DNA from: Aestuariivirga sp.
GTDB taxonomy: Bacteria > Pseudomonadota > Alphaproteobacteria > Rhizobiales > Aestuariivirgaceae
Length of the DNA stretch: 46,484 bases
Reading direction: 5' to 3'
Assembly: GCF_020252405.1 (NCBI RefSeq)
Contig: NZ_JADCDA010000065.1
Coordinates: forward strand, 1-46,484
Under the pieces are notes generated by a model. The model did not search any database. It was not told the origin of the DNA and worked only from the letters and a program-made list of their open reading frames with translations. Positions 25,298 through 33,772 of this stretch are shown piece by piece. Both the position numbers and the translations under genes were made by a program. Each line of letters starts with the position of its first letter. Within the stretch, counting starts at the first letter, position 1.

Positions 25298-26458
25298 ATG
25301 GCCATTCCGAACCGCAACATCAATTATCCGACCGCCATCAAATATGGTGCCGGGCGCATCAAGGAACTCGCGGAGTTCTGCAAGGCCAATGGCATCAAGC
25401 GGCCGCTGGTCGTCACCGACAAGGGCCTCGCCGCCATGCCGATGGTGGCGGAGATCATGGCGGACCTGAAGGCCGCGGGCCTCAAGGCCGCGCTCTTCGC
25501 CGACGTGCGTCCGAACCCGGTCGAGGAGAACGTTCTCGCGGGCTGCAAGGTGTTCAAGGACGGCAGGCATGACGGCGTCGTCGCCTTGGGCGGCGGCTCC
25601 GGCCTCGACACCGGCAAGATGATCGCGCTCATGCATTCGCAGAAGATTTCGGTGTTCGAACTGGAAGACATCGGCGATTGGTGGACCAGGGCCGATGCCT
25701 CGCTGATCTCGCCCATCATCGCGGTGCCGACGACGGCGGGCACGGGCTCGGAAGTGGGCCGCGCCGGCGTCATCACCCACCCGATCACGCATGAGAAGAA
25801 GATCATCTTCCATCCGGCCATCATGCCGAAGGTGGCGCTGCTCGACCCTGAGCTCACCGTCGGCCTGCCGGCGAAGCTGACCGCCGCCACCGGCATGGAC
25901 GCGCTGGCGCACAACCTCGAAGCCTATTGCGCGCCCTTCTATCACCCCTGGTCGCAGGGTGTCGCGCTGGAGGGCATGCGGCTGGTGAAGGACAATCTGG
26001 TCAAGGCGGTGAAGAAGCCAAAGGACCTTGACGCGCGCGGCAACATGCTGGTCGCCTCCGCGATGGGCGCCACGGCGTTCCAGCGCGGCCTCGGCGCGAT
26101 CCATGCGCTGGCGCACCCGTTCGGCGGCCTCTACGACGCGCATCACGGCCTGCTCAACGGCATCATCATGCCCTATGTGCTCAAAGCCAACCGCCGCAGG
26201 ATCGAGAAAGACATCGGGCGCGCCGCGGCCTATCTCGGCATCAAGGGCGGCTTCGACGGCTTCCTCAAGTGGGTTCTGGCGCTGCGCAAGGAAATCGGCA
26301 TTCCGCATGCGCTGAAGGACATCGGCATCGATACGAAGCGCCTCGACGAGGTGGCGGCGATGGCGGTCAAGGACCCGTCGGCCGGCGGCAACCCGATCCA
26401 GTTCACCGAAAGGCAGTACAAGGCGCTGGCGAAAAAATGCGTCACCGGCAATTTGTGA
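25298..26458 (+). CDS. Iron-containing alcohol dehydrogenase
   Basis: Group III NAD(P)-dependent alcohol dehydrogenase, 386 residues. The nucleotide loop is VALGGGSGLDTGKMIAL, followed by PTTAGTGSEVGRAGVI. The metal ligands lie in TGMDALAHNLEAY and HALAHPFGGLYDAHHGLL (His near residue 269 onward). AGGAGA lies before ATG 25298. It follows the GS-like ligase in the same direction and ends at a strong terminator. It probably oxidises the alcohol group of the pathway intermediate or reduces the aldehyde; the direction is not known. Confidence 0.92.
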   Translation: MAIPNRNINYPTAIKYGAGRIKELAEFCKANGIKRPLVVTDKGLAAMPMVAEIMADLKAAGLKAALFADVRPNPVEENVLAGCKVFKDGRHDGVVALGGGSGLDTGKMIALMHSQKISVFELEDIGDWWTRADASLISPIIAVPTTAGTGSEVGRAGVITHPITHEKKIIFHPAIMPKVALLDPELTVGLPAKLTAATGMDALAHNLEAYCAPFYHPWSQGVALEGMRLVKDNLVKAVKKPKDLDARGNMLVASAMGATAFQRGLGAIHALAHPFGGLYDAHHGLLNGIIMPYVLKANRRRIEKDIGRAAAYLGIKGGFDGFLKWVLALRKEIGIPHALKDIGIDTKRLDEVAAMAVKDPSAGGNPIQFTERQYKALAKKCVTGNL

Positions 26459-26480
26459 CGGGCAGATAAGCAAATCCGCG

Positions 26481-26513
26481 CCCCTTCCCCTTTTGCAAGG
26501 GGAAGGGGGTTTT
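26481..26513 (+). terminator. Rho-independent terminator after the Fe-ADH gene
   Basis: CCCCTTCCCCTT (26481-26492) and AAGGGGAAGGGG (26497-26508) form a perfect 12-base stem with loop TTGC, followed by GTTTT. This is the best-formed terminator in the window and ends the amidohydrolase-GS-ADH cluster. Confidence 0.85.
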
Positions 26514-26591
26514 CGTTCGGCAGATTTTACCCGCCATCACGGCGTGGCCACTCTCCGATTCCGTTCCGCTTGACTCTGTTCGCAGTCTATG

Positions 26592-26606
26592 GAACAAAAA
26601 GTGAAC
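26592..26606. promoter_or_regulatory. LexA (SOS) box upstream of imuA
   Basis: GAACAAAAAGTGAAC is GAAC-N7-GAAC, the reverse complement of the GTTC-N7-GTTC LexA operator known in Alphaproteobacteria. A TTGACT element (26570-26575) lies just upstream. The box starts three bases after an ATG at 26589, which argues that translation begins downstream. It should place the whole imuA-imuB-dnaE2 cassette under SOS control. Confidence 0.75.
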
Positions 26607-26627
26607 AATCTGGATCATGTTCTTGTC

Positions 26628-27539
26628 ATGCGTACGGGACCGGCACATCAGGCTGCGCGGAGCGGGGGCGCTGGCGCCGCGGTCACGCCTTTTCGCCCCG
26701 CCACTCCTGAAGAGTGCGGAGATTCCGCCCGGCTGCTCGCCACGCTGCGCGGCCACATCGCGCGGCTGGAGCAGGGGCATTCTCAGTTCGAGCGCCAGAA
26801 GAGCCGGGCGGCCCCCTGGCTCACGGGGCTTCCCGAACTCGACCGGCATCTGCCGGCGCAAGGGCTGCGGCGGGCGGGGCTGCATGACGTTTCCCCGCGC
26901 GCCTATGGCGACCAGCCGGCGGCCATGGGCTTCGCGCTGGCGCTGGCGCTGCGGCGGTTGAACGACATGGGCGAACGCCGCCCGCTGCTGTGGTGCCGGC
27001 TGGCGGCGCATGAGCGCGAGCATGGGCGGCTTTATGGCCATGGGCTGGAGCGTCTCGGTCTTCCCCGCCACCGCTTCGTGACCATCACGCTGAGGAAGCC
27101 CGCGAGCCTGCTGTGGACCATGGAGGAGGCGCTGAAATCCGGCGCGGTGGCCGCCGTGCTGGGCGATGCGGAAGCCGCGCATGCGGACCTGACCGCCACA
27201 AGGCGGCTGTCGCTCGCGGCGGCGGCGGGCAAATGCGCCGCCATCCTCACCTTCGCCAGGCCGGATTGCGCCGCCACCGCCAGCCACACGCGCTGGACGG
27301 CGGCCGCCGTGCCCTCGCTCAGCCCCGCCCATGACGCGGGCGCACCCGGCGCGCCGTGCTGGAGCGTCGAACTCACCCGCGCCAGGGGCGGCCGCCCCGG
27401 CGCCTGGACTTTGGAATGGCATCATGCGCAGTCTCGTTTCTCTCTGGTTCCCGGATTTTCCCGTCGAGCGATTCATCCGGGCACGGATCAAGACGGGCCG
27501 GAAGCCGCCCGCCAAGAACCTGCCCTTCGCGCTGGTTGA
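26628..27539 (+). CDS. imuA: ImuA, SOS mutasome accessory protein
   Basis: RecA/SulA-related protein that acts with ImuB and DnaE2 in damage-induced mutagenesis. 303 residues from ATG 26628; ATG 26589 is rejected because the LexA box covers that region. Recognisable segments are LLATLRGHIARLEQG, TGLPELDRHLPAQGLRRAGL then HDV, LLWCRLAAHEREHGRLYGHG, and the C-terminal GGRPGAWTLEW. The exact start is uncertain, as no strong ribosome site is visible. The gene overlaps imuB by 116 bases in another frame. Confidence 0.85.
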   Translation: MRTGPAHQAARSGGAGAAVTPFRPATPEECGDSARLLATLRGHIARLEQGHSQFERQKSRAAPWLTGLPELDRHLPAQGLRRAGLHDVSPRAYGDQPAAMGFALALALRRLNDMGERRPLLWCRLAAHEREHGRLYGHGLERLGLPRHRFVTITLRKPASLLWTMEEALKSGAVAAVLGDAEAAHADLTATRRLSLAAAAGKCAAILTFARPDCAATASHTRWTAAAVPSLSPAHDAGAPGAPCWSVELTRARGGRPGAWTLEWHHAQSRFSLVPGFSRRAIHPGTDQDGPEAARQEPALRAG

Positions 27540-28926
27540 AAGCGGAAAGTCCGGCCTGCGGCTCATCGCGGTCAATGCCGCGGCGAGGAGCTTCGGCCTG
27601 ATGCGCGGCATGCGGCTGGCGGATGCGCGCGCGCAATTGCCGGAACTCCTCACCGAGCCGCACGAGCCGGAGGAGGACATGAACAGTCTGCTCGGCCTGT
27701 GCCGCTGGATGGAGCGCTACAGCCCCTGGGTGGCGCCCGATGCGCCCGACGGCATATTGCTGGACGTAACCGGCGTTCCCCATCTCTTCGGCGGCGAACA
27801 GCGCATGATGGCGGAGATCCGCCAGCGGCTCAGCCAATATGGCTTCAGCGTCAGGATCGGGCAGGGCGCCACGGTGGGGGCGGCCTGGGCGCTCGCCCGC
27901 TATGGGGCGAAGGATTTGCACTCGCTTCCCGTCGAGGCCCTGCGCATCGACGGCACGGCGGCGAAGACGCTCAGGCGTCTCGGACTGAAGACGCTGGGAT
28001 CGCTCACCGCCATCCCCCGCGCCTCGCTGGCCCGGCGCTTCCGCGGCGAGACCATCGGCGAGAATGTGCTGATCAGGCTCGACGAGATGATGGGGGTGAG
28101 GGACGAGCCGCTGAACCCGCTCAATCCGCCCACCTCCTTCATGGCGCACCGCGCGTTGATGGAGCCGGTCATTCACGCGGAGGGACTGGAGATCGTTCTT
28201 GAGGGGCTGGTCAACCAGCTCTGCCGCGATCTGGAGAGCAAGGGCAAGGGGGCGCTGCGGCTGATCCTCAGGCTGTTCCGCACCGATGGCTCGCGCGCCA
28301 ATTTGCCGGCGGGATTCTCCGCCCCCACCCATGACCCGCGCCACATGCTGCGCGTGCTGAAACCGAAGCTGGAATCGATCGACGCCGGTTTCGGCATCGA
28401 CGCCATGACGCTGGAGGCGCGCGAGACGGCGGAAGGCCCCGTGCAGCAGCACGGCTTCCTCGAGGATGACAGCACGCTGGCGCTGGAACAGCTGAACGAC
28501 CGCGTGCTGAACCGGCATGAGCAGCCCTTCGTGGCGCTGGAGGACGCCGAAAGCCACATCCCCGAGCGCGCCGAAATCATGAAGCCCTCTGCGCGGCCGC
28601 TGAAGCCCAGGCCATCCCGCCCCGCACCCACAGCGCGCCCGCTCCTCATCTTCGAAGCCCCGGAGCCCGCGAAGGTCGTGGCCGCCGTGCCGGACGGGCC
28701 GCCGATGCGCTTGACATGGCGGCGCGTCACCCGCCGCGTGGTCAGGGCGCAGGGGCCGGAGCGCGTGGCGCCGGAATGGTGGCGGCCCGCCGCCGGCGGG
28801 CGGCCGCGCGATTACTATGCGATCGAGGACGAGCAGGGCCGCCGCTACTGGCTCTATCGCGAGGGGCTCTACGGCGAGCCCGTCGAGGAGCAGCCCAAAT
28901 GGTACGTACACGGATTGTCGGCATGA
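27424..28926 (+). CDS. imuB: ImuB, Y-family DNA polymerase-like mutasome protein
   Basis: Catalytically inactive Y-family polymerase homologue that links the beta clamp to DnaE2. 500 residues from ATG 27424 (MRSLVSLWFPDFPVERFIRA). Polymerase-like segments include SLWFPDFPVE in place of the catalytic DxD motif, RSFGLMRGMRLADARAQLP, GVPHLFGGEQRMM, and LRRLGLKTLGSLTAIPRASL, a helix-hairpin-helix. The C-terminus is proline-rich and ends in the ImuB-specific YYAIEDEQGRRYWLYREGLY. Its stop overlaps the dnaE2 start by four bases. Confidence 0.92.
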   Translation: MRSLVSLWFPDFPVERFIRARIKTGRKPPAKNLPFALVESGKSGLRLIAVNAAARSFGLMRGMRLADARAQLPELLTEPHEPEEDMNSLLGLCRWMERYSPWVAPDAPDGILLDVTGVPHLFGGEQRMMAEIRQRLSQYGFSVRIGQGATVGAAWALARYGAKDLHSLPVEALRIDGTAAKTLRRLGLKTLGSLTAIPRASLARRFRGETIGENVLIRLDEMMGVRDEPLNPLNPPTSFMAHRALMEPVIHAEGLEIVLEGLVNQLCRDLESKGKGALRLILRLFRTDGSRANLPAGFSAPTHDPRHMLRVLKPKLESIDAGFGIDAMTLEARETAEGPVQQHGFLEDDSTLALEQLNDRVLNRHEQPFVALEDAESHIPERAEIMKPSARPLKPRPSRPAPTARPLLIFEAPEPAKVVAAVPDGPPMRLTWRRVTRRVVRAQGPERVAPEWWRPAAGGRPRDYYAIEDEQGRRYWLYREGLYGEPVEEQPKWYVHGLSA

Positions 28927-31900
28927 CCGGCTACGCCGAGCTCCAGTGCACCACGAATTTCTCCTTCCTGCGCGGCGGCTCGCATCCGGAGGAGATCGCC
29001 ATGCAGGCCAGGCGCCTCGGGCTGGCCGCGATCGCCGTCACCGACCGCAATACGCTGGCTGGCGTGGTCCGCGCCCATGCGGCGGCGAAGGATGCGGAGC
29101 TGCCTTTCATCGTTGGCGCAAGACTGGACCTGTCCGGGCCCGCCATTTCGCTTCTCGCCTGGCCCACCAGTCGCCAGGCCTATGGCGGGCTGTGCCGGCT
29201 GCTGAGCCTCGGCCAGCGCCGGGCGGAGAAGGGCCAGTGCCTGATCACGCTGGAGGATGTCTATGCCCATGCCCCGGGCATGATCTTTGCGCTGCTCCCG
29301 GACGGAGCCGATCGCCTCGCGGAAATCCGCAGGCGCCTCAGGGCGCCGCTCTACCTCGCGGCGAGCCACCAGTATCGCGGGGACGACAGGGAACGCATCA
29401 ACCGCCTTGCCGAGCTGGCGGAGCGCAACCGGACGGGGCTCCTGGCCACCAATGACGTGCTCTATCACCATGCCTCGCGCCGCGTGCTGCAGGACGTGGT
29501 GACGGCGATCCGCGAGGGCGTCACCATTGCGGAAGCAGGCTACCTGCTGGAGGCCAATGCCGAGCGCCACCTCAAGACGCCCGACGAGATGGCCCGCCTG
29601 TTCCGCGGCCATCCTTCGGCAATAGCCAACACGCTGGCCATCGCCAGGGTCTGCCGCTTCTCGCTGGAGGAGCTGAAATACGAATATCCGGAAGAGCCGG
29701 TCCCGCGGGGTTCGACGCCGCAACAGCACCTCGCGCACCTCGCCTGGGAGGGCGCGAAGGAACGCTATCCGGAGGGCATTCCGCCAAAGGTGAAGGAGAA
29801 CATCGCCAAGGAGCTCGCCCTGATCGAGCGGCTCAACTATGCGCCCTATTTCCTCACCGTGCACGACATCGTCCATTACGCCCGGACGCAGGATCCCCCG
29901 ATCCTCGCCCAGGGGCGGGGGTCGGCCGCCAATTCCACTGTGTGTTACGCCATTGGGATCACGGCGGTCGACCCCAACCAGATCGAGCTCCTGTTCGAGC
30001 GCTTCATCTCGGAGGAGCGCAGGGAACCCCCCGACATCGACGTCGACTTCGAACATGAGCGGCGCGAGCAGGTGATCCAGTACATTTACCGGCGCTATGG
30101 CCGCGAGCGGGCGGGGCTTGCCGCCACCGTCATCACCTACCGCGGCCGCTCCGCCATGCGCGAGGTGGGCAAGGTGATGGGCCTGTCGGCGGACGTGACG
30201 GCCACGCTCGCCGGCATCGTCTGGGGCCAGATGCGCGAGGAGATGCACAATGGCCGGCTGAAGGAGGCGGGGCTCGACCCCGACGATCCGCTGCTGGCGA
30301 AAGTGATCGAGCTCGCCGATGGCATCCAGGGCTTCCCGCGCCACCTCTCGCAGCATGTGGGCGGCTTCGTCCTCGCCAAGGGGCGGCTCGACGAGATGGC
30401 GCCCATCGGCAATGCCGCGATGGCGGACCGCACCTTCATCGAATGGGACAAGGACGACATCGGCGCGCTGGGCATCCTGAAGGTCGATGTGCTGGCGCTG
30501 GGCATGCTCACCTGCATCCAGAAGAGCTTCGGGATGATGGAGGCCTGGTACGGCCTCAAATATTCGCTGGCCAGCCTGCCGCGCGAGGATGCAGCCGTCT
30601 ACGACATGCTGTGCAGGGCGGATTCGGTGGGCGTCTTCCAGGTCGAGAGCCGGGCGCAGATGAACATGCTGCCGCGGCTGAAGCCCCGCTGCTTCTACGA
30701 CCTCGTCATCGAGGTGGCGATCGTCAGGCCCGGCCCGATCCAGGGCGACATGGTGCATCCCTACCTGAGAAGGCGCGACGGGCTGGAACCCGAGGACTAT
30801 CCCGCTCCGCACCCGGATTTCGGGCCGCCGGATGAATTGCGCCAGGTGCTCGGCCGCACCAGGGGCGTGCCGCTGTTCCAGGAACAGGCGATGAAGCTCG
30901 CCATGGTGGCCGCCGAATTCACCGCGGGCGAACTCAACGAACTGCGCAAGGCCATGGCCACCTTCAGGCGGCGCGGCACCATCGGGCGGCTGGAGCAGAA
31001 GATGGTGGGCCGCATGGTGGAGCGCGGCTATGATGCGGCGTTTGCGGCGCGCTGCTTCAGCCAGATCAAGGGATTCGGCGAATATGGCTTTCCCGAAAGC
31101 CACGCCGCGAGCTTCGCGCATCTGGTCTATGTCTCGTCCTGGCTCAAGCATCATTATCCGGAGGTCTTCGCGGCGGCCCTCCTCAACTCGCAGCCCATGG
31201 GCTTCTATGCCCCCGCGCAGATCGTGCGCGATGCGCGCGAGCATGGCGTGGAGGTGAAGCCGGTGGACGTCAGCTTCTCGCGCTGGGACTCGATCCTGGA
31301 AACATCCTCACGGGGTGACCGCGCCGCGATCCGTCTGGGCCTGCGCGAGGTCGATGGGCTGAAGGCGCAGGATGCCGCGTTGCTGTTGCAGTATCGCGCG
31401 CAGAAGAAACCGCTCGGCATTGCCGGTCTCCATGGCTTCGGCGTTCCTGCCGGTGGCCTCGAGAAGCTCGCCGCCGCCGACTGCTTCCGCTCGCTGGGCC
31501 TCGACCGGCGTGCCGCTCTGTGGGAGGTGAAGGCGCTGACCAAGGCCAGTGCGCTGCCGCTCTTCGCCTTCGCCGATGCGCGCGAGCAGGGGGATGAGGC
31601 GCATGTGGCGCTTCCCGGCATGCCGCTCTCCGAGCATGTGGTGCACGATTACCAGACGCTGAAACTGTCGCTGAAGGCGCACCCGATGCAGTTCCTGCGC
31701 GGGCTCTGCGCCGGGCGCAAGGTGACGGACACGGCGGGGCTCAAGGCGCTGCGCAATGGCGCACCGGTGACGGTGGCGGGCGTGGTGCTGGTGCGGCAGC
31801 GGCCGGGCTCGGCCAAGGGCGTGGTCTTCCTGACGCTGGAGGACGAGTTCTCCGTCTGCAACGCGGTCATCTGGCCGCAGGTGCTGGAAACCCACCGCGC

Positions 31901-32159
31901 CGTGGTGATGGGCGCGCGGCTGATGCTCATCAGGGGCCGCGTGCAGCGCACGGGCGACATCATCCATGTGGTGGCCGGCGCCATCGAGGATCGTTCGGAC
32001 TGGCTGGCGCTCCTGACGGAGGAGGGGGCCTTGCTCAGGAACCCCCTGGCCCGCGCCGACGAGGTGGCAAGGCCGGGGCCGGACCCGCACCAGCAGCAAC
32101 CCCCGGCGCGCCACCCGCGCCAGGTGCGGGTGATCCCCAAAAGCCGGGATTTTCACTGA
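28923..32159 (+). CDS. dnaE2: Error-prone DNA polymerase DnaE2
   Basis: C-family polymerase that performs mutagenic lesion bypass. 1078 residues from ATG 28923 (MTGYAELQCTTNFSFLRGGS), the usual size. The N-terminal PHP domain is followed by the polymerase core: RGSAANSTVCYAIGITAVDP, catalytic PDIDVDF (residues 370-376), and ATVITYRGRSAMREVGKVMG. SQIKGFGEYGFPESHAASFA and a C-terminal OB fold (TVAGVVLVRQRPGSAKGVVF) follow. Translationally coupled to imuB. Its stop abuts the tspO stop with no base between. Confidence 0.96.
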   Translation: MTGYAELQCTTNFSFLRGGSHPEEIAMQARRLGLAAIAVTDRNTLAGVVRAHAAAKDAELPFIVGARLDLSGPAISLLAWPTSRQAYGGLCRLLSLGQRRAEKGQCLITLEDVYAHAPGMIFALLPDGADRLAEIRRRLRAPLYLAASHQYRGDDRERINRLAELAERNRTGLLATNDVLYHHASRRVLQDVVTAIREGVTIAEAGYLLEANAERHLKTPDEMARLFRGHPSAIANTLAIARVCRFSLEELKYEYPEEPVPRGSTPQQHLAHLAWEGAKERYPEGIPPKVKENIAKELALIERLNYAPYFLTVHDIVHYARTQDPPILAQGRGSAANSTVCYAIGITAVDPNQIELLFERFISEERREPPDIDVDFEHERREQVIQYIYRRYGRERAGLAATVITYRGRSAMREVGKVMGLSADVTATLAGIVWGQMREEMHNGRLKEAGLDPDDPLLAKVIELADGIQGFPRHLSQHVGGFVLAKGRLDEMAPIGNAAMADRTFIEWDKDDIGALGILKVDVLALGMLTCIQKSFGMMEAWYGLKYSLASLPREDAAVYDMLCRADSVGVFQVESRAQMNMLPRLKPRCFYDLVIEVAIVRPGPIQGDMVHPYLRRRDGLEPEDYPAPHPDFGPPDELRQVLGRTRGVPLFQEQAMKLAMVAAEFTAGELNELRKAMATFRRRGTIGRLEQKMVGRMVERGYDAAFAARCFSQIKGFGEYGFPESHAASFAHLVYVSSWLKHHYPEVFAAALLNSQPMGFYAPAQIVRDAREHGVEVKPVDVSFSRWDSILETSSRGDRAAIRLGLREVDGLKAQDAALLLQYRAQKKPLGIAGLHGFGVPAGGLEKLAAADCFRSLGLDRRAALWEVKALTKASALPLFAFADAREQGDEAHVALPGMPLSEHVVHDYQTLKLSLKAHPMQFLRGLCAGRKVTDTAGLKALRNGAPVTVAGVVLVRQRPGSAKGVVFLTLEDEFSVCNAVIWPQVLETHRAVVMGARLMLIRGRVQRTGDIIHVVAGAIEDRSDWLALLTEEGALLRNPLARADEVARPGPDPHQQQPPARHPRQVRVIPKSRDFH

Positions 32160-32645
32160 TCAGCTGTTCAGCCGCCAGATCGCGAAGTTGAGGATGGCCG
32201 CAAAGCTCACCCAGGCGAGATAGGGCACGAAGAGCCAGCCCGCGGCGGTCTGACGGCCGAAGAAGGCCAGCATGGTGAGCGCCACGGAGCCGACGAGGAA
32301 CACCACCTCGACCAGCGCCCAGCCGGGCGAGCGCAGGCCGAAGAAAACCAGCGACCACAGCAGGTTGAAACCCAGCTGAGCGGAGAACAGCAGCATGGCG
32401 GGCCCGATCCGGTCACGCGTTCGCCACACCAGCCAGGCGGCGACGCCCATCATCACGTAAAGCAGCGTCCAGACCGGCGCGAAAACCCAGTTGGGCGGGT
32501 TCCATCTGGGCTTGTTGAGGGTGGCATACCAGGTGTCGATCGAACCCTGGGTCGCGAAGCCGCCGATCGAGCCAACGGCGAGGCAGAGCAGGATGAAGCC
32601 CGCCAGAACGAACCATTGGTGACGGCGTGGAGCGTCAGTCCGCAT
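32160..32645 (-). CDS. tspO: TspO/MBR family protein
   Basis: Tryptophan-rich sensory membrane protein that binds porphyrins. 161 residues from ATG 32645 (MRTDAPRRHQW), with five hydrophobic spans. The signature NKPRWNPPNWVFAPVWTLLY (residues 45-64) and MMGVAAWLVW are diagnostic. The C-terminus is FVPYLAWVSFAAILNFAIWRLN. It begins five bases after the nicO stop, making it the last gene of the znuA-DUF1007-nicO operon. Placement in a metal operon is unusual; a link between zinc status and tetrapyrrole handling is speculative. Confidence 0.94.
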   Translation of the reverse strand: MRTDAPRRHQWFVLAGFILLCLAVGSIGGFATQGSIDTWYATLNKPRWNPPNWVFAPVWTLLYVMMGVAAWLVWRTRDRIGPAMLLFSAQLGFNLLWSLVFFGLRSPGWALVEVVFLVGSVALTMLAFFGRQTAAGWLFVPYLAWVSFAAILNFAIWRLNS

Positions 32646-32650
32646 GGCGC

Positions 32651-33772
32651 CTACATCATTGCGTTGGTGGAGCCCAACGAGCCGAGGAACAGAATCGTTC
32701 CGAGAAAAGCTATCGCGGTTCCGCCCGCCAGGCGCAAGCCGATCCCCGCCCAGCCGGGCAGGCCGGACTTGCCGCGCAACATGCCTGCCGCGATCTTCTT
32801 GCCATAAACGGCCATGGCGGCGATCGCCGAGACGGTGATGAAGGTGCCGAGCGCCATGGCGAAGGTCGATGCAATGCCGGCCCAGTAGAGCCCCAGGCCA
32901 TTGGCGAAGACGAGCACCAGGATCGCCCCCGTGCACGGCCTGATCCCCACCGCGAAGGCCAGCGAGAAAGCCCTGGCGAAGGAGACATCGCCCGCGAGGT
33001 CCCTGGCCTCCGGCAGATGCGTGTGTCCGCAGCCGCAGCCGGGGCCGTGCACGTGACCGGCGGCTTCGTTCCTCACCGGCTCGAAGCTGGCGAAATCGGA
33101 CAGCGCGATCGACTGGCGCGTGGCGACGAAGGCAGGCGCCGGCGCGGCGGCGGCGCGCCGCGCGGCCAGCAGGCGCAGCGCCGTCCAGATGAGATAGAGC
33201 CCCAGCAGGCCGATCAGCGCATAGCTGGCGCTTTCGAGGACGCCCGCCGCGTCGCGCGCGGTGGAGCCGGCGCTGGCGACGACGAGGAAGAGCGCGCTCA
33301 CCAGCACGATGGCGGTGAGCGCCTGGATGATGGCGCTCATGAAGCAGATCAGCACGCCCCGCCTGAGTTCGCTCTCCGTGGCCAGCAGCCAGGTGGAGAT
33401 CACCGCCTTGCCATGACCCGGCCCCGCGGCATGCAAAACGCCATAGGCGAAGCTCAGCAGCATCAGCATCCAGCCCGCCGCCATGGCATTTGGGCCGCGC
33501 ATGGCCTTGAGGGTGGAGGACATGCGGCCATAGAAATTCTGCTGCTCGTCGCGCGCCCACATCACCGGATCCTCGGTGAAGGGCGTCACGGCGATGGTCC
33601 CGTCGGCATTCTTCTTCGGCGCCAGCAGCTGGCTGCGCTTGATCGTCACCTCGGGCTGGGCCTGCCGGGTGGCGGCGCCATCGGTGGGCTGGGCCATCAC
33701 CCGCGGCGCCGTTGTCAGCAACAGGATGAGCAGCGCCAGAAGCGTGAGGAGGGTGCTCCTCACGCCTTGCAT
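32651..33772 (-). CDS. NicO-type nickel/cobalt (metal) transporter
   Basis: Integral membrane protein of the NicO/RcnA-like family, 373 residues. An N-terminal signal-like segment (about 1-27) is followed by a periplasmic stretch and then six or more spans. The family motif SFAYGVLHAAGPGHGKAVIS (from about residue 107) is present. A His/Cys-rich cytosolic or periplasmic loop, HVHGPGCGCGHTH (240-252), should bind metal. RPCTGAILVLVFANGLGL is the second conserved motif. It overlaps the DUF1007 gene by 13 bases. Although named for Ni/Co, the Zur-like site and znuA suggest zinc. Confidence 0.88.
   Translation of the reverse strand: MQGVRSTLLTLLALLILLLTTAPRVMAQPTDGAATRQAQPEVTIKRSQLLAPKKNADGTIAVTPFTEDPVMWARDEQQNFYGRMSSTLKAMRGPNAMAAGWMLMLLSFAYGVLHAAGPGHGKAVISTWLLATESELRRGVLICFMSAIIQALTAIVLVSALFLVVASAGSTARDAAGVLESASYALIGLLGLYLIWTALRLLAARRAAAAPAPAFVATRQSIALSDFASFEPVRNEAAGHVHGPGCGCGHTHLPEARDLAGDVSFARAFSLAFAVGIRPCTGAILVLVFANGLGLYWAGIASTFAMALGTFITVSAIAAMAVYGKKIAAGMLRGKSGLPGWAGIGLRLAGGTAIAFLGTILFLGSLGSTNAMM

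Noticed and set aside
27424..28926. ImuB as an active Y-family polymerase
   Set aside because: The N-terminal catalytic aspartate motif is replaced (SLWFPDFPVE), as in other ImuB proteins.
28869..31244. Minus-strand open frame of 791 codons opposite dnaE2
   Set aside because: Antisense shadow; dnaE2 has complete catalytic motifs.
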